25,225 nt of DNA, from contig JAFGID010000150.1 in assembly GCA_016929735.1 (NCBI GenBank), forward strand, positions 1 through 25,225, given 5' to 3'. This stretch comes from Ignavibacteriales bacterium (GTDB lineage Bacteria; Bacteroidota; Ignavibacteria; Ignavibacteriales; Melioribacteraceae). Below the pieces are notes generated by a model. It was not told where the DNA came from and searched no databases. It was given only the letters and a program-made list of their open reading frames with translations. Below, piece by piece: positions 17,027 through 25,152 of this stretch (position 1 is the first letter of the stretch; every line of letters begins with the position of its first letter). Both the position numbers and the translations under genes were made by a program.

Positions 17027-17620
17027 ATGAGAAAAGTGTTTTTATTAACTTCATTTCTTTTATGTATTTCATTTTTTGCTCAGAGTAATGAGGTCTTCAC
17101 GATTGGTATTTCTAATATTCCTACCACTATTGAGAATTTTACTAGTGTAAGAGATGATTTATCTAATACTCCTCAAGGAGGTGCGGCAGTATTTGTTGTT
17201 GCAATGTTAATGTACGTCCAGGATGAAGAACTTGGTATACAAGCATTTACTATCGCTTTGGATAGAAATAATCTTGTTGAGGATAACTCAGGTTACAAAG
17301 GATTTAAACCTGATAAGTCTTTTACTTATATGGTTCAGAGTTATTTAAAACCACGACCTTATCTTGCTAATTCTTATATTTTAAATACAACTCACACTGA
17401 TGGATATATTTTACCACAAAAGCCTTATAAAATCAAATTATCTACTAATCCATATAGTAATATCAGTGAGGATGAAATAAAATTATTTGTTGAATGTTCA
17501 GGTGCTGATAGTCCAAGACCGATAATAATGAAAAAGAATGATAAAGGGATTTGGAAGACATCAAATTATAGCAGTTTATTTGTAGGGATAAAGACGCCAC
17601 CCGTAAGCGACGATTTGTAA
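17027..17620 (+). CDS. Secreted DUF6935-like protein
   Basis: A 197-residue exported protein. The signal peptide is MRKVFLLTSFLLCISFFA with probable cleavage after Ala18. The mature part has the look of the DUF6935 family known from Bacteroidetes, spirochaetes and leptospires: NTPQGGAAVFVVAMLMY near 45-61, then a YKGFKPDKSFTY segment and an SPRPIIMKKNDKGIWK segment near the end. This family call is from memory of the pattern and is moderate. Its function is unknown; there is no lipobox and no T9SS domain, so it is probably periplasmic. It has its own -7 element and an AGAGG ribosome site. It converges, 17 bases apart, with two glycan-binding-type surface proteins that may be functionally linked. 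Confidence 0.75.
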   Translation: MRKVFLLTSFLLCISFFAQSNEVFTIGISNIPTTIENFTSVRDDLSNTPQGGAAVFVVAMLMYVQDEELGIQAFTIALDRNNLVEDNSGYKGFKPDKSFTYMVQSYLKPRPYLANSYILNTTHTDGYILPQKPYKIKLSTNPYSNISEDEIKLFVECSGADSPRPIIMKKNDKGIWKTSNYSSLFVGIKTPPVSDDL

Positions 17621-17637
17621 AATTAAATTTTAAATTT

Positions 17638-18315
17638 TTAATCGGAAAACCAAATATCTGATATACTTGTTCCAATTACTTTAGTTCCGAAAAAGATATC
17701 AGCTATTTGAATTTTTACAATGTATTGAGCTATAGCTTCATTTGGATTAGCAAGTTTGTACCGTTTAATATAACTGGATAGAATTGAGTTTTTTGTCTGA
17801 CTAATTCTATCCCAGTTTATATCTAAATTAAATGCTTGTACATCTTTAGTATCTTTTACAGAAAATACTTTTGTATCATACTTAACAGCTTCGTAAACAC
17901 AAAACACCTCTATTTCATTGCCGAGAATATGTGCTGCAATATAAATTTGAACAGAAATTTCTTTACATCTGTTGAATTTGTTAAAGTCAGTTGAATTTTT
18001 GCAGTTCCCATTTCGAAAATGCAACTTTTGAGAATTCTCGGGAAGTCCACATATCACATACTCATTAATACCACCAGAACTAGTTCCTTCAGTCCAACAC
18101 GTTGCAGGATTTTTATCGAAAAGATTGTGGGGTCCATAAGGTCCAAATTCTCTAATGTCTTCATTTTGATATTCAGAAGACGAGATATACGGATTTGTGC
18201 TTGAACAGAATAATAAAATTTCCTCGTAATCTGAATTTGAATTGAAGAAATTATTAAAATCCAAATCACGAGGAACGAAAAAAATCAATAATATGAAACA
18301 AATAGAATTTTTCAA
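17638..18315 (-). CDS. Secreted protein with NADase-type glycan-binding (discoidin-like) domain
   Basis: A 225-residue protein. Residues 40-150 look like the NADase-type glycan-binding domain, a beta-sandwich related to F5/8-type discoidin domains: FGPYGPHNLFDKNPATCW, then EYVICGL and LHFRNGN. The start is TTG at 18313-18315, with a stop codon directly before it and no alternative nearby. The N-terminus MKNSICFILLIFFV is a short hydrophobic signal without a convincing lipobox; Cys6 lies too early. It is a paralogue of the lipoprotein encoded 19 bases upstream, sharing FGPYG-HNLFD and the CW-EG block, so the pair arose by tandem duplication. It is probably exported and carbohydrate-binding, with unknown ligand. 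Confidence 0.75.
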   Translation of the reverse strand: MKNSICFILLIFFVPRDLDFNNFFNSNSDYEEILLFCSSTNPYISSSEYQNEDIREFGPYGPHNLFDKNPATCWTEGTSSGGINEYVICGLPENSQKLHFRNGNCKNSTDFNKFNRCKEISVQIYIAAHILGNEIEVFCVYEAVKYDTKVFSVKDTKDVQAFNLDINWDRISQTKNSILSSYIKRYKLANPNEAIAQYIVKIQIADIFFGTKVIGTSISDIWFSD

Positions 18316-18334
18316 TTAAGTAAAACATTCAATG

Positions 18335-19123
18335 TTAATATTCAACCCATACATCAGATACGCATGTATCATCGTGTTTTTTCCCTTTGTATATATCATC
18401 TATTTCAAGTTTTAAGAGAAACCAGACTGTAAGTTCGCCACGGTCAGGATCGCTATAGTCACCCATATAATCTTCAATTACTTCTTCGCGAAATGCGATT
18501 AAATCATCCCAATCAATAGGGAGCATAATTTCATGAATTTTCATCTCATCTGCTAAGTTGATAGTAAACTCGTTCTCATATTTAACACAGTTATAAAAGC
18601 AATATAATTCCGTCATCTTGAAATAATTTTCTATACCGACGTATATTGTTGCTTTAAATCTTTTTACTCTGTTGTTATTTTCATATAATTGTTTTGATTT
18701 GTGATAGCCATTAGCTATTCGTAACTTTGTTATTCCTTCTTCTATTCCAAAAATAAAATATTCGCCTATTCCACTACCAGCAACACCTTCTGCCCAGCAT
18801 TTGGTTAAATCATTATCAAAAAGGTTGTGCACACCGTAGGGACCAAATTGATACGGGTCATCGTTATTTAATTCTGATGATGAAATGTTAATGCCTGCTT
18901 CTGAACAATATGCATTAATTTCTATCCAATCGAATTGCGCATTTTTTGGAATGTTGGTGTCATCGTCATATTGAGCATGTGGGTCGTATTCATCTTGATT
19001 ATCATCATTATTTTGGATTTGGTCTTGAGATGTGTCTTGGTTATCAGGTGTATCCTTTTTATCTTTATCACAAGATATAAAAAGAAAAGCTAACGCGAGC
19101 AGAATAATAAAGAAATTTTTCAT
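18335..19123 (-). CDS. Lipoprotein with NADase-type glycan-binding domain
   Basis: A 262-residue surface or periplasmic lipoprotein. Its lipoprotein signal ends at Cys18 (LAFLFISC). An Asp/Asn/Gln-rich linker covers about 19-60, acidic after the Cys. Residues 75-190 hold the glycan-binding-type domain: FGPYGVHNLFDNDLTKCW, GEYFIFGI and LRIANGYHKS. C-terminal residues 190-262 match the last third of the neighbouring paralogue (a W near the DW-D block, then an IDDIYKGK/IADIFFGT equivalent, then SDVW/SDIW). GAGGA before the ATG supports the start. It follows dnaB by 34 bases, so it may be read from the dnaB operon or from a weak local promoter. The ligand is unknown. Confidence 0.8.
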   Translation of the reverse strand: MKNFFIILLALAFLFISCDKDKKDTPDNQDTSQDQIQNNDDNQDEYDPHAQYDDDTNIPKNAQFDWIEINAYCSEAGINISSSELNNDDPYQFGPYGVHNLFDNDLTKCWAEGVAGSGIGEYFIFGIEEGITKLRIANGYHKSKQLYENNNRVKRFKATIYVGIENYFKMTELYCFYNCVKYENEFTINLADEMKIHEIMLPIDWDDLIAFREEVIEDYMGDYSDPDRGELTVWFLLKLEIDDIYKGKKHDDTCVSDVWVEY

Positions 19124-19157
19124 TTAATCCTCGGCTTTTTTGTTAATACCTAATTAT

Positions 19158-20588
19158 TTAAAATGGAAAATTATCCTCCTTTAAAGATTTTGAAATATTT
19201 GACATCGGAATTTCGCTTAGTTGGAGTTCAAGATTTTCAAATCGAGTATATTCCTTTAAAAACTTAAGCCGAATATCTCCAATAGGTCCGTTTCTTTGTT
19301 TTGCAACGAGTATTTCGGCAATGCCTTCTGTTGAAGTGCTATCATCGGCAAATGATTCTATACCATACACTTCAGGTCTATATAAAAACATTACAACGTC
19401 AGCATCTTGTTCAATAGCCCCGGATTCTCTAAGGTGCGATAGCATTGGTCTTCTGTCCTTTCGCTCCGATTCTGTTGCACGGCTTAACTGGGCTAATGCA
19501 ATTACTGGAATATTAAGCTCCTTTGCTAAAGTTTTCAGAGTACGTGAAATCATTGAAATTTCTCTTTCTCTGCTGTCAAATTTTTGCTGTGTCGGACTCA
19601 TAAATTGGAGATAATCAACGATAATAAGTTCAATTTTTTGTTCGGTTTTTAATCTTCTTGCTCTTGCTTTCAATTGCATAACGTTTAAAGAAGGGGTATC
19701 GTCAATAAAAATCGGTGCATCGCTTAATTTTTTGGTAACGGCAACAATTTTTTTTTGATATTCATCTTTCTTAAATTTACCAGTTCTTAAACTATGTGCA
19801 TTCATTTTAAGTTCAGCAGACAGAAGTCGTGTAACTAACTGAACAGCACTCATTTCAAGGGTAAAAAATGCTATTGGTATTTTTCTATCAACAGCAATGT
19901 TTCTTGCAACAGAAATTGCAAATGCAGTTTTTCCCATTGCGGGTCTGCCGGCAATAATGATTAAATCTGATTTATGAAATCCAGCAATTATATTATCTAA
20001 TTCTTTATAACCTGAAGGTATAAAAAACCCCGTACTCTTTTTTGAATGAACCATCTCAATTAGTTCGAGAGTTTCCATCATCACTTTTCTAAGTGGTTGA
20101 CTCGAGGATTTCAATCCTTCTTGTGAAATATTCATTATTTGTGTCTCAGCGCTATCTACGATATCAAACACATCATCTGTCCCTTCGTAAGCGGAGCTGG
20201 CAATCTCCATTGAAGTATTAATCAATTGGCGTAATATCCATTTTTCGAGAATAACTCTTGAGTGATAGTCAACGTTTGCAGCAGAGGATAGATCTTCTGT
20301 TAATTTGCTTATATATCCTGCACCCCCTGCAGCTGTTAATTTGCCACTTTTCTTTAATTCTTCAAATAATGAAATGGTGTCAACTGGTTCATTTGATTTA
20401 AATAAACTATCAATCGCATCGAAAATTACTCGATGCTTTTTATCATAAAAACATTCTGATTTTAATATATCGAAAACTTTAGGCAGTGCCTCCTCTTCGA
20501 GTAGCAATGCCCCAAGTACATATTTTTCCACCTCTAACGCAGCAGGTGGTTGACGGGGAGTATCTTTTATTTGTGCTGATTCCTTCAA
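19158..20588 (-). CDS. dnaB: Replicative DNA helicase
   Basis: The hexameric 5'-3' helicase that unwinds DNA at the replication fork and recruits primase. It has 476 residues. The N-terminal primase-interaction domain spans 10-150 (AALEVEKYVLGALLLE). The RecA-like domain carries Walker A GRPAMGKT at 214-221, FFTLEMS in the H1a region, Walker B with the IIVDYLQFM stretch, and the arginine-finger segment KQRNGPIGDIRLKFL. No intein is present. The start is TTG at 20586-20588, with the preceding gene's stop four codons upstream in the same frame and no ATG until deep in the domain. It is the fifth gene of the yicC-gmk-rpoZ-udg-dnaB run. Confidence 0.95.
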   Translation of the reverse strand: MKESAQIKDTPRQPPAALEVEKYVLGALLLEEEALPKVFDILKSECFYDKKHRVIFDAIDSLFKSNEPVDTISLFEELKKSGKLTAAGGAGYISKLTEDLSSAANVDYHSRVILEKWILRQLINTSMEIASSAYEGTDDVFDIVDSAETQIMNISQEGLKSSSQPLRKVMMETLELIEMVHSKKSTGFFIPSGYKELDNIIAGFHKSDLIIIAGRPAMGKTAFAISVARNIAVDRKIPIAFFTLEMSAVQLVTRLLSAELKMNAHSLRTGKFKKDEYQKKIVAVTKKLSDAPIFIDDTPSLNVMQLKARARRLKTEQKIELIIVDYLQFMSPTQQKFDSREREISMISRTLKTLAKELNIPVIALAQLSRATESERKDRRPMLSHLRESGAIEQDADVVMFLYRPEVYGIESFADDSTSTEGIAEILVAKQRNGPIGDIRLKFLKEYTRFENLELQLSEIPMSNISKSLKEDNFPF

Positions 20589-20600
20589 TTTATAGTTTCT

Positions 20601-21350
20601 CTAATTAACTAATTCATCATATAATTTTCTAAAGTTTTGAACATCAACCCAGCAATCCTTCTTCCAGTTAGGATTACGAAGCAAAGCAGCTGGATGAAAT
20701 GTTACCATTACTTTTATTCCATTTAGTTCGTATACATTTTTACGTAAATTTCCCAACGTTGTGTTTTTATTCAACAAATTATTTGCTGCTACCAGCCCAA
20801 GGCATAAAATTATTTTCGGCTTTATTATTTCAATTTGTTTGAGTAAGTGAGGACGACAAATGTCCATTTCGCTTGGAAGCGGATTCCTATTATTCGGTGG
20901 ACGGCATTTTAATATATTGGCAATATAAACATCTTCACGCTGAAAATTAATTGCAATCAGAATCTTAGTCAGTAGTTGTCCAGCACGTCCCACAAAAGGT
21001 TCGCCTTGTTCATCCTCATCAGCTCCTGGTGCTTCACCAATCAGCATTGCTTTTGCTTTAGGATTGCCAACTCCAAAAACAAAATTTTTCCTCGTCTGTC
21101 CAAGTTGACATTTCTGACAGGTGTGAATTTTCTCGTAAAGTTCATCAAGCGTTTCACAATTTTCGAAATCAGAATTAAATAATGTGTTGCTTGTCTCTAT
21201 TTCAATTTTTTTAGTTTCAGGTATGATGGAAGAAGTTTCTTCTTCAACAATTTTTTTTGTTAAACTAATTGAAGAATATAATTCATCGCCAAAAATTAGT
21301 TTCTGAACTTCAAGGGCTTCAGCGATTTTATTTTTAATATTATCTTCCAT
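20601..21350 (-). CDS. Family 4 (Fe-S) uracil-DNA glycosylase
   Basis: It removes uracil from DNA to start base excision repair. The protein has 249 residues. A 4Fe-4S cluster is expected on Cys78, Cys81, Cys149 and Cys165 (CQKC, LKCRPP, DICRPH). The active-site motif is GEAPGADEDEQG at 105-116 and the second motif is HPAALLRNP near 217. The N-terminal 70 residues are an acidic and polar extension before the catalytic core, seen in several bacterial members; its role is unknown. It lies 9 bases after the rpoZ-like gene and 12 before dnaB. Its TAG stop is in frame with the dnaB TTG start. Placement beside dnaB fits a role in replication-linked repair. Confidence 0.93.
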   Translation of the reverse strand: MEDNIKNKIAEALEVQKLIFGDELYSSISLTKKIVEEETSSIIPETKKIEIETSNTLFNSDFENCETLDELYEKIHTCQKCQLGQTRKNFVFGVGNPKAKAMLIGEAPGADEDEQGEPFVGRAGQLLTKILIAINFQREDVYIANILKCRPPNNRNPLPSEMDICRPHLLKQIEIIKPKIILCLGLVAANNLLNKNTTLGNLRKNVYELNGIKVMVTFHPAALLRNPNWKKDCWVDVQNFRKLYDELVN

Positions 21351-21359
21351 CTAAATCAT

Positions 21360-21662
21360 TTATAACTTTATCTTGTCATCTCTGTATTTGAATTGCAATT
21401 TACCTTCCATAAGCTCGTTTAAAGCTTCCAAATGAGGCTTTGGCCTGTTCTCAAATTTCAAAGAGATTTTGTATTGTTCGGGATTGTGTTTTTCTTCAAG
21501 ATCGTCTTCAGGACTTGTAACAATCTCATTTATCAAAGTATTGTATTCTAATTTAGTCTCGTCAATTATTTGACGTGCTCTCTTAGCTGAAATCATTGAA
21601 GCTTCGTAGACACTCTCGCTCTTACCAAGAACTGTGTCAAGATTAATCGGTTTTAGTTTCAT
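21360..21662 (-). CDS. rpoZ: RNA polymerase omega subunit-like protein
   Basis: A 100-residue protein directly after gmk, the usual place of the RNA polymerase omega subunit gene. It has the omega/Rpb6 helix, SVYEASMISAKRARQI at 18-33, where RYE...AAKRARQ is the usual form. The C-terminal half has PHLEALNELMEGKLQFKY, as in Bacteroidetes-type omega-like proteins. Overall similarity to Proteobacterial omega is low, so the call rests on the helix and on context. AGGAGA just before the ATG is a good ribosome-binding site. Its likely role is RNA polymerase assembly. Confidence 0.75.
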   Translation of the reverse strand: MKLKPINLDTVLGKSESVYEASMISAKRARQIIDETKLEYNTLINEIVTSPEDDLEEKHNPEQYKISLKFENRPKPHLEALNELMEGKLQFKYRDDKIKL

Positions 21663-21671
21663 TTTATTCTC

Positions 21672-22232
21672 CTAATTTATTTCTTTTTTAATTATTTCTA
21701 ATACTTCTTTTTGTGCTTTTTCTAAATTATCATTTATAACAATATAATCAAATTTATCCTTAAATGACATCTCTAATTTCGCTCTTTCAAGCCGCTTTTG
21801 TAAATCCATCTTTGATTCAGTTGCTCTTTCAATTAATCTTTGTTCTAATGTTTCAAAATTTGGTGGTGAAATGAAAATTAACACAGAATCGCTGTAAATT
21901 TTTTTTAAGTTTAATGCACCTTTAACGTCTAATTCAAATATTACGACTTTATTTTGTTCGATTTTTTCTTCTATCAGCTTTTTTAATGTTCCATAATAAT
22001 AATCATAAAATCTTTCCCATTCGACAAACTCATTATTCTTTATCTTTTCTTCAAATTCTTTTTCGCTCAGAAAATAATATTCAATACCATTTGTCTCTTT
22101 TTCTCTTTTAGGTCTGGTAGTTGCAGAAATAGAAAAGACAAAATCGGGAAATAATTTCAATATATGTTTAACTAAGGTTGTTTTTCCTGAACCGCTGGGA
22201 GCAGAAAAAACTATAAGATTATAATCTTTCAA
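21672..22232 (-). CDS. gmk: Guanylate kinase
   Basis: It phosphorylates GMP to GDP with ATP. The protein has 186 residues with P-loop APSGSGKTT at 11-19, then the GMP-binding block (SATTRPKREKETNGIEYYF) and the lid, including EWERFYDYYYGTLK. FELDVKGALNLKK follows in the core, with a QKRLERAKLEM stretch near 144-154 that carries the lid arginines. The start is TTG at 22230-22232, only three bases after the yicC stop. It is the only reasonable choice because the P-loop follows at once. Translational coupling with yicC is likely. It stands in the conserved yicC-gmk-rpoZ order. Confidence 0.95.
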   Translation of the reverse strand: MKDYNLIVFSAPSGSGKTTLVKHILKLFPDFVFSISATTRPKREKETNGIEYYFLSEKEFEEKIKNNEFVEWERFYDYYYGTLKKLIEEKIEQNKVVIFELDVKGALNLKKIYSDSVLIFISPPNFETLEQRLIERATESKMDLQKRLERAKLEMSFKDKFDYIVINDNLEKAQKEVLEIIKKEIN

Positions 22233-22235
22233 ATT

Positions 22236-23111
22236 CTACTCAATATTTTGAATTTGTTCTCTTATCTTTTCTAATTCTTCTTTTATCAGGATGCCCCTCG
22301 ATGTAATCTCTGCAGATACCGTTTTACTATTGATTGTGTTTATCTCTCTGTTCATTTCCTGACATACAAAATCCAACTTACGACCAATTTCATCCGGAGA
22401 AGCAAGAGTATTTAGAAACATTTTCAGATGCGCTTTTAATCGAACGCATTCCTCAGTTATATCGTGTCTTTCAGTTAAAATTGCAAGCTCCATTTTAAGC
22501 AAATCTTCGTTATGCTTAAGCTGTTCTAATAATTTAACACTCCTTGCCTTTATCTTTTCAAAATATTCATCAACTGAAGTTTTTGTGTTTTTTTCAATTT
22601 CATTGACATAAGACTGAATTTTTTTTATACGAGAAGTAAAATCTTTCTTTAATTCCTTACCTTCTTTTAATCTCATTTTTTTTAGATTCTCAAGAGCTAT
22701 GGAAACAGTCTTCAGAATTATATCATAATTAGCTTTAGGATTTGGTATTGTTGTTGATAAAAATAAATCCTTAAAATAGAGTATTGTATTTAAATCAATT
22801 TTACTTTTATCATTAGTAATTTTTTTTACACTATGTAAAAAATCAATTACCTTTTTGAGTTGATTCGGCTCAAAGGACAAATAACCATGATTAAATCCAT
22901 TACTCCTTACATTAATAGTAAGAGCAATTTTTCCTCTTTTAATATTTTCCGAAACGAGTTTTCTAATCGTATATTCAAGTCCGTTAAATTCAGGTGGAAG
23001 CTTTACAACTAAATCTAAATATCTATTGTTCAGAGCTTTAATTTCAGCGTCAATAATCAAATCGTCGTGTTTAATTGATCCACGACCAAAACCGGTCATA
23101 CTTGAAATCAT
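22236..23111 (-). CDS. yicC: YicC family endoribonuclease
   Basis: A 291-residue YicC protein, an RNA-cleaving stress and RNA-turnover family. The N-terminus MISSMTGFGRG is the family signature and fixes the start at ATG 23111; an in-frame TTG 12 bases upstream is less likely. GGAAAA precedes the ATG. AEIKALNNRYLDLVVKLP near 26-43 and KLDFVCQEMNREINTI near 253-268 are conserved blocks. The C-terminal DUF1732 part holds the ERHDITEECVRLKAHL block. It is the first gene of the minus-strand run to dnaB, with a plausible promoter directly upstream and the divergent EamA gene behind it. Confidence 0.93.
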   Translation of the reverse strand: MISSMTGFGRGSIKHDDLIIDAEIKALNNRYLDLVVKLPPEFNGLEYTIRKLVSENIKRGKIALTINVRSNGFNHGYLSFEPNQLKKVIDFLHSVKKITNDKSKIDLNTILYFKDLFLSTTIPNPKANYDIILKTVSIALENLKKMRLKEGKELKKDFTSRIKKIQSYVNEIEKNTKTSVDEYFEKIKARSVKLLEQLKHNEDLLKMELAILTERHDITEECVRLKAHLKMFLNTLASPDEIGRKLDFVCQEMNREINTINSKTVSAEITSRGILIKEELEKIREQIQNIE

Positions 23112-23134
23112 AGAATTTTCCAAAAAATTGGTTT

Positions 23135-23164
23135 TAAATTTACGTAAAAATTAAATTTTATCAA
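23135..23164 (-). promoter_or_regulatory. Likely promoter of the yicC-gmk-rpoZ-udg-dnaB run
   Basis: On the minus strand TTG (23162-23164) is followed after exactly 19 bases by TAAATTTA (23135-23142), the Bacteroidetes -33/-7 layout with one mismatch. Transcription would start about 15-20 bases before the yicC ATG. Confidence 0.45.
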
Positions 23165-23244
23165 AAATTATTGTTTTTTAAAATTAAGTAAGTATTTTTA
23201 AATCCTAATGTTATAATATTTTCTAACAATAAAATTTGGTATTT

Positions 23245-24135
23245 ATGCCGCTTTGGGGTGAATTTGCAGCATTAATAACTGCAGTCTTTTGGTCGGGAAC
23301 GTCAATTGTCTTTACAGAAGCATCGCTTAGAGTTGGTTCTGCATTGGTCAATATAACCAGATTATTTTTTGCGATAATATTGTTATTTATAGTAATTTTG
23401 ATTTCACAACTTCAATTTAACTTATCGTCAAGCCAACACACAAATTTAATTATTAGTGGAATTATCGGTTTGGTATTTGGGGACACCTGCCTTTTTAAGG
23501 CGTTTCAACTTATCGGTGCAAGAGTAAGTATGCTGATTATGGCTATAGCTCCACCAATTGCTGCAATACTAGCGTATTTTTTTCTTGACGAATCTTTGAG
23601 TATAGTCGGCATACTTGGAATTATTATTACAATATTCGGTATCGCTATTGTAATAACACAGAGAGAGGTGGGAACAAAAAATAGGGGCAGGATTAATAAA
23701 GTTGGAATACTATATGCTCTTGGGGGCGCAATAGGGCAGGGGGTAGGTCTAATATTTGCTAAAGCTGCATTTAACGAGGGAGAAATAAATAGTTTTGTAG
23801 CAGCATTTATCAGAATAGTAATTTCGTTTCTGGTTATGGTACCATTTTTTATTTATAGAAAAATTATTCAAAATTCAATAAAAGCTTTTATCAAGAATAA
23901 ACTTGCATTACTCTTTACATTAATTGGTTCAGTCATAGGGCCATTTCTGGGAATTACTTTTAGTTTGATTGCTATTGCTAACACACAGGTTGGGATTGCT
24001 TCAACAATCATGGCAACACCACCTATTTTAATGTTACCTCTGGTTAAAATAATTTACAAGGAACAACTTTCCGTTGCTTCAATTCTTGGTGCTTTTCTGG
24101 CGGTTGTTGGAGTTGCAATTTTATTTCTTGTATGA
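23245..24135 (+). CDS. EamA family transporter (DMT superfamily)
   Basis: A 296-residue inner-membrane protein with two EamA repeats. About ten hydrophobic segments are visible, grouped as 5+5, with a polar loop near residues 140-155 between the halves. The first half includes FWSGTSIVFTEASLRVGS and ends in the GIAIVITQRE stretch. The second runs from YALGGAIGQGVGLIFAKAAF to AVVGVAILFLV. Members export or import small metabolites; the substrate cannot be told from sequence. I chose ATG 23245 (MPLWGEFAALI) over the in-frame TTG at 23236. It is divergent from yicC, with 133 bases between their starts, and stands apart from the next gene by 77 bases. Confidence 0.88.
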   Translation: MPLWGEFAALITAVFWSGTSIVFTEASLRVGSALVNITRLFFAIILLFIVILISQLQFNLSSSQHTNLIISGIIGLVFGDTCLFKAFQLIGARVSMLIMAIAPPIAAILAYFFLDESLSIVGILGIIITIFGIAIVITQREVGTKNRGRINKVGILYALGGAIGQGVGLIFAKAAFNEGEINSFVAAFIRIVISFLVMVPFFIYRKIIQNSIKAFIKNKLALLFTLIGSVIGPFLGITFSLIAIANTQVGIASTIMATPPILMLPLVKIIYKEQLSVASILGAFLAVVGVAILFLV

Positions 24136-24199
24136 TTTTTATTCATTTAATTATTCAGAATGTTTTATTATCTTCGTAATGGGATTAAATTGAAATAAC

Positions 24200-24204
24200 A
24201 GGAG
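24200..24204 (+). promoter_or_regulatory. Shine-Dalgarno AGGAG that sets the TerB-like start
   Basis: AGGAG is 8 bases before ATG 24213. The in-frame GTG at 24204 overlaps this site and so cannot be the start. Confidence 0.75.
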
Positions 24205-24212
24205 TGTTGAAA

Positions 24213-24632
24213 ATGAAATTACAAATAATTGATAAGAGTTTATACTTCAAAGGATTGCTTTTATTAATTGGAAAGGATAAAATAATTTCAAATGAAGAAA
24301 GAAATTATATCCTTAAGATTGGAAAAGTTTTAGGATTTGAAAAAGAATTCTGCAAAAATGCAATTGATGAATTATTGGAAAATCCTTATATAGAGGATGA
24401 ACCACCTGTATTTTCAAAAAGAATTATTGCTGAGAGTTTTATAAAAGATGGATTGAAAACGGCCATAGTTGATAGGGATATAGACCCGATTGAACTTGAG
24501 TGGTTAAAGATTGTCGCCTACGAAAACAAAATCGAAGAATCTTGGTTCTTACAGAGTCTTCAGGAAATAGTTAAAGACCATCCCAATTGTCTTGCCGAAA
24601 ATAAATTAAATGTATTAGGACTAATTAAATAA
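24213..24632 (+). CDS. TerB-like small helical protein
   Basis: A 139-residue, mainly helical protein without signal peptide or membrane segment. GKDKIISNEERNYILKIG near 22-39 and DRDIDPIELEWLKIVA near 91-106 are two similar acidic-loop helices, as in TerB/tellurite-resistance-like folds, where such acidic loops may bind metal. The family call is a pattern match and is moderate. A macrodomain gene follows after only 7 bases, so the pair is probably one operon, perhaps a stress or ADP-ribosyl signalling unit. No direct evidence of tellurite resistance exists. Confidence 0.6.
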   Translation: MKLQIIDKSLYFKGLLLLIGKDKIISNEERNYILKIGKVLGFEKEFCKNAIDELLENPYIEDEPPVFSKRIIAESFIKDGLKTAIVDRDIDPIELEWLKIVAYENKIEESWFLQSLQEIVKDHPNCLAENKLNVLGLIK

Positions 24633-24639
24633 TATAATC

Positions 24640-25146
24640 ATGTCTAAAATAGAAATTTTTCAAGGAGATATAACAAAACTTCTGGTGGATGTAATTGTTA
24701 ATGCTGCGAATAAAACTCTGCTCGGCGGCGGTGGAGTTGATGGCGCAATTCACCGTGCAGCCGGACCGGAATTACTGGCAGAATGCAAGACACTGAATGG
24801 TTGCAAAACAGGTGAGGCGAAAATCACGAAAGGTTATAATTTACTAGCTAAATTTGTTATCCATACTGTAGGACCTGTCTGGTATGGTGGTAATAAAAAC
24901 GAGGATGAATTACTTGCTAATTGTTATAAAAATTCATTAAAATTAGCAGTTGAAAATAATTGTAAGACAATTGCCTTCCCTGCAATTAGTACAGGTGTTT
25001 ATAGATTTCCATTCGAAAGAGCAACACAAATAGCAATTAAAACCGTCCGAGAATTTTTGGTTAATAATGATAATATTGAAAAAGTGATTTTTGTTTGCTT
25101 TTCGGAGAGAGATTATACTATTTATAAAAATTTTATTCAGAAATAA
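24640..25146 (+). CDS. Macrodomain protein, O-acetyl-ADP-ribose deacetylase type
   Basis: A 168-residue MacroD/YmdB-type macrodomain that probably removes ADP-ribose from acidic side chains or hydrolyses O-acetyl-ADP-ribose. The signature IVNAANKTLLGGGGVDGAIH covers 19-38, with catalytic-class Asn21, Asn24 and Asp34. HTVGPVW lies near 74-80. PAISTGVYRFPFE in the C-terminal third is the phosphate-binding loop. The protein is nearly all domain. It lies 7 bases after the TerB-like gene. The ATG follows ATAATC with no strong ribosome site, which fits translational coupling. No ADP-ribosyltransferase was recognised nearby. Confidence 0.92.
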   Translation: MSKIEIFQGDITKLLVDVIVNAANKTLLGGGGVDGAIHRAAGPELLAECKTLNGCKTGEAKITKGYNLLAKFVIHTVGPVWYGGNKNEDELLANCYKNSLKLAVENNCKTIAFPAISTGVYRFPFERATQIAIKTVREFLVNNDNIEKVIFVCFSERDYTIYKNFIQK

Positions 25147-25152
25147 TTTTGA

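Noticed and set aside
20601..22238. Recoding of TAG as a sense codon
   Set aside because: TAG ends other genes here (for example the fusion at 1719 and the epimerase) at the expected places, so it is a normal stop.
23236..23244. TTG start for the EamA gene
   Set aside because: ATG 23245 gives a typical N-terminus and TTG would add only three residues with no better ribosome site.
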